Below, piece after piece: positions 56,412-64,000 of a DNA stretch of 64,000 nucleotides. The notes beneath the pieces were generated by a model that worked only from the letters and a program-made list of their open reading frames with translations, made no database searches and was not told the DNA's origin. A program made the translations under genes and the position numbers. The stretch spans positions 124,001 through 188,000 of the forward strand of contig NZ_JBHUEE010000008.1 in the NCBI RefSeq assembly GCF_042680605.1. Reading direction: 5' to 3'. Origin of the DNA: Allobogoriella deserti. GTDB lineage: Bacteria > Actinomycetota > Actinomycetes > Actinomycetales > Actinomycetaceae. Every line of letters begins with the position of its first letter. Positions within the stretch are counted from its first letter, which is position 1.

Positions 56412-57035
56412 ATGGCAGTCTCCCGCACGCGCCGTCAGGTGCGTCTCTCGCGCGCTCTGGGTGTCGCCCTGACCCCCAAGGCCGTCAAGTACTTCGAGAA
56501 GCGCCCGTACGGTCCCGGTGAGCACGGGCGCGCCCGCCGCCGCCAGGAGTCGGACTACGCGGTCCGCCTCAAGGAGAAGCAGCGCCTGCGCGCCCAGTAC
56601 GGCATCCGTGAGGCCCAGCTCCAGCGCGTCTTCGACGAGGCCCGCCGCGAGCAGGCCCTGACCGGTGAGTCGCTGGTCGAGCTGCTCGAGATGCGGCTCG
56701 ATGCCCTCGTGCTGCGCTCCGGCTTCGCCCGCACGATCGCCCAGGCACGCCAGGCCGTCGTGCACCGACACATCCTCGTCGACGGCAAGCCCGTCGACCG
56801 CCCGTCCTTCCGGGTCAAGCCCGGTCAGGTCATCCAGGTCAAGCCTCGATCGCAGGCCATGGTCCCGTTCCAGGTGGCTGCCGCCGGCGCCCACCGGGAC
56901 GTACTCCCGGACGTGCCGGGCTACCTCGACGTGCAGATCGAGAAGCTGCGCGCCGAGCTGGTCCGTCGCCCGAAGCGCAACGAGGTCCCCGTGACCTGCA
57001 ACGAGCAGCTCGTCGTCGAGTACTACTCGCGCTGA
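56412..57035 (+). CDS. rpsD: 30S ribosomal protein S4
   Basis: A 207-residue rRNA-binding protein that begins assembly of the 30S body. N-terminus MAVSRTRRQVRLSRALGVALTPKAVKYFEKRPYGPGEHG without the four cysteines of the zinc form (a C-minus paralog type). The S4 RNA-binding domain lies at about 95-160 (LEMRLDALVLRSGFARTIAQARQAVVHRHILVDGK). It is transcribed alone here rather than with the alpha operon, as usual in actinobacteria. Confidence 0.96.
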   Translation: MAVSRTRRQVRLSRALGVALTPKAVKYFEKRPYGPGEHGRARRRQESDYAVRLKEKQRLRAQYGIREAQLQRVFDEARREQALTGESLVELLEMRLDALVLRSGFARTIAQARQAVVHRHILVDGKPVDRPSFRVKPGQVIQVKPRSQAMVPFQVAAAGAHRDVLPDVPGYLDVQIEKLRAELVRRPKRNEVPVTCNEQLVVEYYSR

Positions 57036-57052
57036 CCCTCGTTCCTCGTACG

Positions 57053-57094
57053 TGCGCCCCGGGCGAGCCGGCCATGCCGGTGCGCCTGGGGCGC
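57053..57094 (+). terminator. Terminator after rpsD
   Basis: TGCGCCCC-x-GGCG pairs with CGCC-x-GGGGCGCA, with an inner CCGGCC/GCCGG stem. It lies 18 bases after the rpsD stop. Confidence 0.65.
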
Positions 57095-57106
57095 AGTCGT
57101 TCGGGG

Positions 57107-57112
57107 TAGATT
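57107..57112 (+). promoter_or_regulatory. -10 element of the DUF948-alaS-ruvX-mltG unit
   Basis: TAGATT lies 45 bases before the DUF948 ATG; the leader carries AAGGAGG. Confidence 0.5.
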
Positions 57113-57156
57113 CACCCGGGCCGGTGCGCGCCGGCACGTGGAGAAGGAGGAGGCAC

Positions 57157-57582
57157 ATGTCCGTCGGTGACGTCGCCGGGCTCGTCGCTGCGCTCGCCTT
57201 CGTCGGGCTGGTCGTCGTGGTCGCGATCCCGTTGCTCAAGCTCTCCGCCGTCCTTGACGAGGCCCGCGGCACCGTGCGGCGGATCACCGACCACACGCTG
57301 CCGGCCATCGACGAGGCGGTCGAGACCATCCGGTCCACCAACGGTCAGCTCGCGAAGGTCGACACCGTCACCGCCTCGGCGGCACGGGTGACCGAGGACG
57401 TCTCCGCCCTGACCACGCTGGTCTCCGCCGTCGTCGGCGGACCGCTCATCAAGGTTTCCGCGTTCTCCTACGCGGTGCGACGCGTCCTCTCACGCCGACA
57501 GGGCGCCGGCGAGGCCTACCGCGAACGCGAGGCCGAGCTCCGCACGGCCCTCGTGCCCGAGGACACCCGCAGGCCGTCCTGA
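57157..57582 (+). CDS. DUF948 domain-containing membrane protein
   Basis: A 141-residue protein with one N-terminal helix (VAGLVAALAFVGLVVVVAIPLL) and a coiled-coil region of heptads (LKLSAVLDEARGTVRRITDHTLPAIDEAVETI) typical of DUF948. The function is unknown; it is regularly found in front of alaS in actinobacteria. ATG 57157 has AAGGAGGAGG just upstream. Confidence 0.9.
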   Translation: MSVGDVAGLVAALAFVGLVVVVAIPLLKLSAVLDEARGTVRRITDHTLPAIDEAVETIRSTNGQLAKVDTVTASAARVTEDVSALTTLVSAVVGGPLIKVSAFSYAVRRVLSRRQGAGEAYREREAELRTALVPEDTRRPS

Positions 57583-57633
57583 GCCGTCGACCGTTTCGAT
57601 ATCCCCGGCCCCTCCCGGCAGACTGAAGGAACC

Positions 57634-60336
57634 ATGCGAACCGCCGACATCCGTACCCGCTGGCTAGACTTCTTCGCCGAGCGCGACCACCAGGTCGTCC
57701 CGTCCGCGTCGCTCGTCTCCCCGGACCCCTCGATCCTGTTCACGATCGCCGGGATGGTGCCGTTCATCCCGTACATCGTCGGCACCGAGAAGGCGCCCTG
57801 GCCGCGGGCCGTCAGCGTGCAGAAGTGCATCCGCACCAACGACATCGAGAACGTCGGCAAGACCACCCGCCACGGCACCTTCTTCCAGATGGCCGGCAAC
57901 TTCTCCTTCGGCGACTACTTCAAGGACGGCGCCGTCGAGATGGCCTGGGACCTGCTGACGACACCGCAGGACCGGGGCGGGTTCGGCCTCGACGGCGACC
58001 GACTCTGGGTGACGATCTGGGACCAGGACCAGGTCGCCGCCGCCGCACTGCGCCGGGTCGGCGTGGATGAGCGGCACATCGTGCGACTGCCCCGCGAGGA
58101 GAACTTCTGGGACACCGGCCAGCCCGGTCCTGCCGGACCGTGCGCCGAGTTCCACTACGACCGCGGCCCCGAGTACGGGCCGGACGCCGAGGGCGGCACG
58201 GTCGACCCGGGCGGGGACCGCTACCTGGAGATCTACAACCTCGTCTTCGACCAGTTCCTCCGCGGCGAGGGCACGGGGAAGGACTACCCGCTGCTCGGTG
58301 ACCTCGAGCAGACCGCCATCGACACCGGCCTCGGACTGGAGCGGCTCGCCTACGTGCTCCAGGGCCGGGAGAACATGTACGAGATCGACGAGACCTACCC
58401 GGTCATCGCCACCGCCGAGGAGATGTCCGGCAAGCGCTACGCCCTCGGGCGGAACTCCACCGCACCGGACGACGTGCGGCTGAGGGTCGTGGCCGATCAC
58501 GTCCGTTCCGCCCTCATGCTCGTCGCCGACGGCGTCCGCCCCGCGAACGACGGTCGCGGCTACGTGCTGCGCCGGCTTATCCGCCGCGCGGTGCGCTCGA
58601 TGCGGCTGCTCGGGGTCGACGAACCGGCACTGCCGGCGCTCCTGCCCGTCTCGCGCGACGCCATGAAGGCCTCCTACCCCGAGCTGGAGACCGACTTCGA
58701 CCGCATCTCGCAGGTCGCCTACGAGGAGGAGGAGGCCTTCCGTCGCACCCTCACCTCGGGGACGACCATCCTCGAGGGTGCGGTCGGCCGCGCCAAGCAA
58801 GCCTCGCCTTCGCAGCCGGTGCTCAGCGGCGAGGATGCCTTCACGCTGCACGACACGTACGGCTTCCCGATCGACCTGAGCCTCGAGATGGCGGCCGAGC
58901 ACGGTGTCAGCGTCGACGAGGAGGGCTTCCGGGCGCTCATGGCCGAGCAGCGCCAGCGCGCCCGTGCCGACGCGCTGGCGAAGAAGACCGGCCACGTCGA
59001 CACCTCGCTCTACACCGAGCTGCAGCAGCGACTCGACGGCCCGGTGCAGTTCCTCGGCTACACCGACGACACCGCACAGGCCAGGCTCGTCGGCCTGCTG
59101 GTGGACGGCCGGCCCGCCGCGGCCGCAACCGCACCGGCCGACGTCGAAGTAGTGCTGGACCGGACCCCGTTCTACGCCGAAGCCGGTGGTCAGCTCGCCG
59201 ACCAGGGCACCGTCACCTTCTCCGGGGGCGGCATCGTCGACGTCGCGGACGTGCAGTCCCCGGTCCGCGGCCTGAGCGTGCACCGCGGACGCCTCACCGA
59301 GGGAACCGTCACGGTCGACGAGCAGGCCGTCGCCAGCATCGACACGGCTCGGCGCCAGGCGATCGCGCGCGCCCACACTGCCACGCACATGGTGCACAAG
59401 GCGCTGCACGAGCACCTCGGCGAGCAGGCCACCCAGGCCGGCTCCGAGAACGCGCCCAACCGGATGCGATTCGACTTCCGGCACGGCTCCTCGGTGCCGG
59501 GCGACGTGCTGGGCGAGATCGAGGAGCGCGTCAACGACCGGTTGGCCGAGAACCTCGAGGTCACCGACGAGGTCATGGACCTGGACGAGGCACGCGCGGC
59601 CGGCGCCATGGCGCTCTTCGGGGAGAAGTACGGCCAGCGGGTCCGGGTCGTCTCGATCGGGGGCGACTGGTCGAAGGAGCTGTGCGGGGGCACCCACGTG
59701 CCGAGTACCGGCAACCTCGGCCGGGTGACCCTCCTGGGCGAGGCCTCCATCGGCTCCGGTGTGCGCCGGGTGGACGCCCTCGTCGGTCCCGGCGCCTACG
59801 ACTACCAGGCCAAGGAGCACGCACTGCTGGACCAGATCAGCTCGTTGGTCGGCACTCGGCCCGAGGAGCTGCCGGAACGCGTCGACGCCCTCATGTCCCG
59901 GCTGAAGGCCGCGGAGAAGGAGTTGGCCACGCTGCGGCAGCGCCAGCTGCTCGCCCGCGCCGGCGAGCTCGCCTCGCAGGCGACGCGAGAGAGCGGGACG
60001 CTGGTCGCCACCCACGACGCCGGCGAGGTGGCCTCCGCCGACGACCTGCGCACCCTGGTCCTCGAGGTCCGCGGCCGTCTGGGCGAGGCGGACCCGGCCG
60101 TCGTCGCCGTCGGCGGTGTGGCCAAGGGCCGCCCCGTCGTCGTCGTCGCGACGAACCGGACGGCGCGCGAGGCCGGCCTGCGTGCCGGCGCACTCGTCAA
60201 GACCGCTGCGTCCACCCTCGGCGGCGGGGGCGGCGGAAAGGACGATCTGGCCCAGGGCGGCGGGACCGACTCCGCTGCGCTCGGTGCTGCGCTGTCCGCC
60301 GTCCGGGGGGATGTCGCGAACCTGGTGGGTGCATGA
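57634..60336 (+). CDS. alaS: Alanyl-tRNA synthetase
   Basis: A 900-residue synthetase. Catalytic domain: RWLDFFAERDHQVVPSASLV, NVGKTTRHGTFFQMAGNFSFGDYFKD, with WDTGQPGPAGPCAEFHYDRG. Editing domain: HTATHMVHKALHEHLGEQ (zinc/editing HxxxH) and CGGTHVPSTGNLG. The C-Ala domain ends GGGGGGKDDLAQGGG. GAAGGA is the ribosome site. Its stop overlaps the ruvX start (ATGA). Confidence 0.97.
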   Translation: MRTADIRTRWLDFFAERDHQVVPSASLVSPDPSILFTIAGMVPFIPYIVGTEKAPWPRAVSVQKCIRTNDIENVGKTTRHGTFFQMAGNFSFGDYFKDGAVEMAWDLLTTPQDRGGFGLDGDRLWVTIWDQDQVAAAALRRVGVDERHIVRLPREENFWDTGQPGPAGPCAEFHYDRGPEYGPDAEGGTVDPGGDRYLEIYNLVFDQFLRGEGTGKDYPLLGDLEQTAIDTGLGLERLAYVLQGRENMYEIDETYPVIATAEEMSGKRYALGRNSTAPDDVRLRVVADHVRSALMLVADGVRPANDGRGYVLRRLIRRAVRSMRLLGVDEPALPALLPVSRDAMKASYPELETDFDRISQVAYEEEEAFRRTLTSGTTILEGAVGRAKQASPSQPVLSGEDAFTLHDTYGFPIDLSLEMAAEHGVSVDEEGFRALMAEQRQRARADALAKKTGHVDTSLYTELQQRLDGPVQFLGYTDDTAQARLVGLLVDGRPAAAATAPADVEVVLDRTPFYAEAGGQLADQGTVTFSGGGIVDVADVQSPVRGLSVHRGRLTEGTVTVDEQAVASIDTARRQAIARAHTATHMVHKALHEHLGEQATQAGSENAPNRMRFDFRHGSSVPGDVLGEIEERVNDRLAENLEVTDEVMDLDEARAAGAMALFGEKYGQRVRVVSIGGDWSKELCGGTHVPSTGNLGRVTLLGEASIGSGVRRVDALVGPGAYDYQAKEHALLDQISSLVGTRPEELPERVDALMSRLKAAEKELATLRQRQLLARAGELASQATRESGTLVATHDAGEVASADDLRTLVLEVRGRLGEADPAVVAVGGVAKGRPVVVVATNRTAREAGLRAGALVKTAASTLGGGGGGKDDLAQGGGTDSAALGAALSAVRGDVANLVGA

Positions 60337-60815
60337 GTCAGCTCCGACGCGGGGTCCGGATCGCAGTCGACGTCGGCCGCGTCCGTATCGGTCTCGCGCG
60401 CTGCGACCCGGACGGGATTCTCGCCACCCCGGTCCGCACGGTGCAGCGCTCGAACGCCGCGCCCGACACGGACCTGCGTGAGATCGCCGACCTCGTGGGC
60501 GCGGAGAACGCCCTCGAGGTGCTCGTCGGACTGCCGCGCAGTCTGAACGGGAAGAACGGACCCGCCGCGACGACGGCGCGGCAGTACGCGCGCGCCCTTG
60601 CGGATCTCGTCGACGTCCCGGTACGACTGGTGGACGAGCGACTCACCACGGTCTCCGCGCACCAGGCGTTGCACTCCGCCGGCCGTTCCGGACGCCGGCA
60701 CCGCGAGGTGGTCGACCAGGTCGCCGCCGTCCTCATCCTGGAGCAGGCGCTCGAGTCGGAGCGCCGCACCGGCGTGCCGGCGGGCGAGGCCGTCGAGAGG
60801 ACGCAGCGCACGTGA
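60333..60815 (+). CDS. ruvX: Putative Holliday junction resolvase / pre-16S rRNA nuclease YqgF
   Basis: A 160-residue RNase H-like protein of the RuvX/YqgF family. First Asp in GVRIAVDVGRVRIGLARCD, LEVLVGLPRSLNGKNGPAATTARQYA, LVDERLTTVSAHQAL and REVVDQVAAVLILEQALES with the last Asp. In E. coli it matures the 16S rRNA 5' end. Coupled to alaS and to mltG by 4-base overlaps. Confidence 0.94.
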   Translation: MSQLRRGVRIAVDVGRVRIGLARCDPDGILATPVRTVQRSNAAPDTDLREIADLVGAENALEVLVGLPRSLNGKNGPAATTARQYARALADLVDVPVRLVDERLTTVSAHQALHSAGRSGRRHREVVDQVAAVLILEQALESERRTGVPAGEAVERTQRT

Positions 60816-61984
60816 ACGACCTCTTCGAGACCAGCCAGGACCACGAGCAGCAGCCGTTGCGCGACCGGCGGGCGCACCGCCGCGAGCTGCGCCGCGCCCG
60901 CCGGCGCCGCCGGATCCGCACGTTCATCGTCCTCACGGTGACCGTTGCGGTCGTCGTCGGACTCGGTCTGTGGGCCTACCCGCGGGTGCGGGATATGGTC
61001 ACCGCCGGCCCCACGGTCGAGACGGACTACCCGGGGCCCGGGCACGGCCAGGTCGAGGTGACCATCCCGGACGGCGCCACCGGGCGCGAGATCGCCACCC
61101 TGCTATCCGAGGAGGATGTCGTGGCGACGCCGGGCGCGTTCGTCGACGCCTTCGACGACAACGCGAACGCGTCCCTCATCCAGCCCGGCACGTACACGCT
61201 GCGGCAGGAGATGGCGGCGGCGGACGCCGTCGCGGCCCTGCTGGACCCGGCGAACCGCGCCGAGGTCACCATCACGGTGCCGGAAGGCTTCACGACCTGG
61301 CAGGTCTACGAGCGGATCGCGGCGGTCGCGGGGGTTTCCCTCGAGGAGGTCGAGGCGGCCGCCGAGGACACCGAGGCGATCGGGCTCCCCGAGGCCGCCG
61401 ACGGCGACCCTGAAGGGTGGTACGCACCGGCCACCTACTCGTTCGAGCCGGACGACGACGTCACCACCATGCTCTCGGCGATGATCGACCAGACAGTCGA
61501 GCGACTCGACGAACGCGAGGTGCCCGAGGACGAACGCGACCGGGTGCTCACCATCGCCTCGATCGTCGAGCGTGAGGTGAACCTGCCTGAATACCACGCG
61601 CAGGTGGCGCGCGTCATCCTCAACCGCCTCGACGACCGCGGCGGGGAGACCAACCGACGCCTGCAGATGGACTCGACCGTGCTGTACGGCAACGGCGAGG
61701 TCGGAGGCATTCCGACGCAACGTCAGCTGCGCGACGAGGAAAATCCGTACAACACCTACGAGAATCCTGGTCTGCCGCCGACGCCGATCGGCTCACCAGG
61801 CACGGCCGTCATCGACGCGGTGCTCGACCCGGCCGAAGGGGACTGGCTCTACTTCGTCACCGTCAACCTCGACACCGGGGAGACGTTGTTCGCCTCGACC
61901 CGGGCGGAGCAGCAGGAGAACGTCGAGCGGCTGCGCGAGTGGTGCGAGCAGAATCCGGACTCGTGCGGGGACTCGGAGGGCTGA
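60812..61984 (+). CDS. mltG: Endolytic transglycosylase MltG
   Basis: A 390-residue protein anchored by one helix (FIVLTVTVAVVVGLGLWAY, about 40-60) after a basic cytoplasmic tail. A LysM-like region follows, then the YceG fold. The catalytic Glu is in LTIASIVEREVNLPEYH, followed by VARVILNRLDDRG and YNTYENPGLPPTPIGSPGTAVIDAVLDP. It cuts nascent peptidoglycan strands. GTG start overlaps ruvX. Confidence 0.95.
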   Translation: MNDLFETSQDHEQQPLRDRRAHRRELRRARRRRRIRTFIVLTVTVAVVVGLGLWAYPRVRDMVTAGPTVETDYPGPGHGQVEVTIPDGATGREIATLLSEEDVVATPGAFVDAFDDNANASLIQPGTYTLRQEMAAADAVAALLDPANRAEVTITVPEGFTTWQVYERIAAVAGVSLEEVEAAAEDTEAIGLPEAADGDPEGWYAPATYSFEPDDDVTTMLSAMIDQTVERLDEREVPEDERDRVLTIASIVEREVNLPEYHAQVARVILNRLDDRGGETNRRLQMDSTVLYGNGEVGGIPTQRQLRDEENPYNTYENPGLPPTPIGSPGTAVIDAVLDPAEGDWLYFVTVNLDTGETLFASTRAEQQENVERLREWCEQNPDSCGDSEG

Positions 61985-61985
61985 G

Positions 61986-62957
61986 GTGGCGATCGTCGGC
62001 GAGGACGTGACCGGTGCGCCGCGCCGCCGGGCGGCTGTGCTGGGGCATCCGGTGCGGCATTCGCTCTCACCGGTACTGCACCGGACCGCCTACGCCGGGC
62101 TCGAGCTCGACGGGTGGGAGTACGGCCTGCAGGAGGTGACCGCCGAGCAGCTACCTGCCGTGCTCGCACAGCTCGACGCGACATGGGCCGGGCTGTCACT
62201 GACCATGCCGCTCAAGCAGGCTGTCATCCCGTTGCTCGACGTCGTCGACCCGCTGGCCGAGGTGACCGGCGCCGTCAACACGCTCGTCGTGCAGCCCGGA
62301 CGCGACGACTCCGCGGGCCCGCTGGTGGGGTTCAACACCGACGTCGCCGGAATCGTCGCGGCGCTGCGCGAGGCCGCCGGCGACCCGGACGGTTGGGCAC
62401 CCCGAACGGCGGCTGTGCTCGGCGCCCGCGCCACCGCCTCCTCCGCGCTCGCCGCACTCGGGGAGCTCGGCGTGCCGGCGCCGGAACTGATCGCGCGGCG
62501 GATCGGCGGTCCGGGTTCGGCCGTCGCCGCGGCGCACCGGATGGGCATCGAGGTCCGGCACCGGCCCTGGCCGGACGCGCAGGCCGGCGCCGGCGCCCTG
62601 CTCGAGGCCCGCCCGGACGTCGTGGTCTCGACCGTGCCGGCCGGCGCAGCGGACGCGGTCGCCGGTGTGCTCGCCGAACGGTTGGGCCCGCAAGATCTCG
62701 CCGGGTCGGTCCTGCTCGACGTCGTGTACGCGCCGTGGCCCACGCCTCTCGCGCAGGCCTGGCAGGGGGCCGGAGGCGCGATCGCCCCGGGCTGGCTGAT
62801 GCTGCTGCACCAGGCCGTCGCCCAGGTCCGGCTGTTCACCGGGCGGATGCCCGATGTGCCGACCATGCGCCGGGCGCTCGAGGCCGAGATGGGCCGTCGG
62901 GCGGCGGGGGGATCGATACCGGAATACCCCGCCGTTCTCCCTCTGGGGGACGCGTGA
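61986..62957 (+). CDS. aroE: Shikimate dehydrogenase
   Basis: A 323-residue enzyme reducing 3-dehydroshikimate with NADPH. Substrate site: GHPVRHSLSPVLHRTAY, the catalytic Lys in SLTMPLKQAVIP, GAVNTLVV, FNTDVAGI (catalytic Asp), and WLMLLHQAVAQVRLFTGR near the end. The NADP loop reads VLGARATASSALAALGELG rather than the usual G-x-G-G, which may change cofactor binding. GTG start one base after the mltG stop; 4-base overlap with the peptidase. Confidence 0.92.
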   Translation: MAIVGEDVTGAPRRRAAVLGHPVRHSLSPVLHRTAYAGLELDGWEYGLQEVTAEQLPAVLAQLDATWAGLSLTMPLKQAVIPLLDVVDPLAEVTGAVNTLVVQPGRDDSAGPLVGFNTDVAGIVAALREAAGDPDGWAPRTAAVLGARATASSALAALGELGVPAPELIARRIGGPGSAVAAAHRMGIEVRHRPWPDAQAGAGALLEARPDVVVSTVPAGAADAVAGVLAERLGPQDLAGSVLLDVVYAPWPTPLAQAWQGAGGAIAPGWLMLLHQAVAQVRLFTGRMPDVPTMRRALEAEMGRRAAGGSIPEYPAVLPLGDA

Positions 62958-63436
62958 CGCAGCCGGTGGCGATCGTCGCTGCCGGCGTGCTCCTCCTCCC
63001 GGTGTGCGGGATCCTGGCCGTCGTGGACGCACGCAGCCACCGGCTGCCGGACCGGCTCGTCGCGCTCGCCTACGCGGTGCTGCTGGTGCCATTGGTGGCG
63101 GGGGTGCTGGCCGGTAACGTGACGGGCTCCCGCCTGGGCTGGGCCCTGGCAGCCGGAGCAGTGACCATGGTCGGCTACTTCCTCCTGGGGCTCCTCCGCG
63201 TCGGGGGCCTCGGCCTCGGCGACGTCAAGCTCTCGGGTGCGCTGGGCACCTGGCTCGGCCTGTTCGGATGGGAGGCCGCCGTCGCGGGTGTCGTCCTCAC
63301 CTTCGTGCTGGGCGGGCTGTGGGCCCTGACTCTGCTCGTCTCACGGCGCGCAGGCCTGCGCGACCACGTGGCCCTCGGCCCGTGGATGATCCTCGCCGCA
63401 GCGCTGGTCACCGCCGGTGCGGGTCTCGGGTCCTGA
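62954..63436 (+). CDS. A24-family prepilin peptidase (type IV leader peptidase-like)
   Basis: A 160-residue protein with about five helices and the two catalytic aspartates of the A24 family: [15 protein letters not shown] and [13 protein letters not shown]. It lacks the N-methylase domain of full PilD. It would cleave prepilin-like leaders at the membrane; no pilin genes are in the window. GTG start overlaps the aroE stop (GTGA). It is common between aroE and aroC in actinobacteria. Confidence 0.93.
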   Translation: MTQPVAIVAAGVLLLPVCGILAVVDARSHRLPDRLVALAYAVLLVPLVAGVLAGNVTGSRLGWALAAGAVTMVGYFLLGLLRVGGLGLGDVKLSGALGTWLGLFGWEAAVAGVVLTFVLGGLWALTLLVSRRAGLRDHVALGPWMILAAALVTAGAGLGS

Positions 63437-63479
63437 CCTACGGGGCAGGACGCCGGCGACGTCGTGGCAGGATCGAGTC

Positions 63480-64000
63480 ATGCTGAGATGGACCACCGCA
63501 GGCGAGTCGCACGGTCCGGCGCTCGTGGGCGTGCTCGAAGGCGTCCCGGCGGGTCTCGAGATGACCTCCGCCCATATCCGGGAGGCACTGGCCCGGCGCC
63601 GGCTCGGTCACGGACGCGGCGCCCGGATGAGGTTCGAGCAGGACGAGGTCCGCTTGCTCGGCGGCGTGCGGCACGGACTGACCATGGGCGGTCCGGTGGC
63701 GATCGAGATCGCCAACTCCGAGTGGCCCAAGTGGGAGACCGTCATGGCGGCCGACCCGGTCCCGCCCGAGTCACTGCTCGTCGACGCCGGTACGGGCGAC
63801 GAGCGCGAGGTCGCCCGCAACCGGCCGCTGACCCGGCCCCGGCCCGGTCACGCGGACCTCGTGGGAATGCAGAAGTACGCGTTGGACGAGGCCCGCCCGG
63901 TACTGGAACGCGCCAGCGCGCGCGAGACGGCGGCGCGGGTCGCCCTCGGGACCGTTGCGGCCCGGGTGCTGGAACAGGTCGCCGGGGTGCGCCTGGTCTC
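63480..64000 (+). CDS. aroC: Chorismate synthase, N-terminal part (3' truncated by window edge)
   Basis: The first 173 residues of a protein of about 400. [21 protein letters not shown] and the [12 protein letters not shown] basic patch and [19 protein letters not shown] are family signatures. It makes chorismate from EPSP with reduced FMN. AGGA lies 7 bases before the ATG; the same bases form a CAGGAT hexamer 6 bases upstream that could instead be a leaderless -10. It follows aroE and the peptidase. Confidence 0.96.
   Translation, partial: MLRWTTAGESHGPALVGVLEGVPAGLEMTSAHIREALARRRLGHGRGARMRFEQDEVRLLGGVRHGLTMGGPVAIEIANSEWPKWETVMAADPVPPESLLVDAGTGDEREVARNRPLTRPRPGHADLVGMQKYALDEARPVLERASARETAARVALGTVAARVLEQVAGVRLV

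Overview
This is a high-GC chromosomal segment, almost certainly from an actinobacterium and most likely from the order Micrococcales. Three kinds of evidence support this. The gene order is typical of that group (dxs, RNase D, DUF3000; the HIT, pgsA, acyltransferase, pimA run for phosphatidylinositol mannosides; pdxST, yebC, ruvCAB, yajC, secDF, apt, rel; alaS, ruvX, mltG, aroE, aroC). GTG starts and 4-base start/stop overlaps are frequent. Many genes have a TAnnnT -10 element only 6-7 bases before the start codon, which predicts leaderless mRNAs. The genus cannot be fixed from this sequence alone.

Layout. 1-2147: the 3' end of aconitase and its terminator, then a TetR regulator with an operator over its own start, and a flavodoxin-fold quinone reductase. 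2258-8204: dxs, facing a coupled minus-strand operon of DUF3000, RNase D and a FadJ-type beta-oxidation enzyme. 8325-16140: a D-aspartate-ligase-like ATP-grasp protein, then glgX, treY and treZ for trehalose and glycogen metabolism. 16205-17672: minus-strand tRNA-Gly, tRNA-Cys and tRNA-Val(GAC), a class IV aminotransferase, and plus-strand tRNA-Val(CAC). 17731-24941: thrS and a tightly overlapping operon for phosphatidylinositol and PIM lipids, ending with a LemA-like protein, then a PrsW protease. 25008-29540: pdxS and pdxT separated by about 3 kb of accessory genes (a PH-like membrane protein, two lipoproteins, a frameshifted membrane gene, a small leaderless ORF coupled to a Nudix hydrolase). 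29562-39553: yebC, ruvCAB, yajC-secD-secF, apt and rel. 39582-48727: a DUF349 protein, a metallo-beta-lactamase-fold hydrolase, hisS with two dynamin-like GTPases, and a DEAD-box helicase. 49025-56263: aspS, GNAT, a GH3 lipoprotein, a YciO/Sua5 protein, an MFS transporter and rarA. 56412-64000: rpsD, DUF948, alaS, ruvX, mltG, aroE, a prepilin peptidase and the start of aroC.

Most of the window is core housekeeping. The unusual material is as follows. A 36-base purine-rich repeat core occurs tandemly inside treZ, where it adds 40 residues in frame, and again over the yebC stop codon. A pair of dynamin-like GTPases both carry D-x-P-D where DxxG is expected, and one also lacks the NKxD motif. 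A D-Asp-ligase-like enzyme may reveal the peptidoglycan cross-bridge type. A leaderless small ORF is translationally coupled to a Nudix gene. Leaderless promoters recur, including a back-to-back pair between the MFS and rarA genes. I saw no prophage, insertion sequence, CRISPR array or secondary-metabolite cluster.
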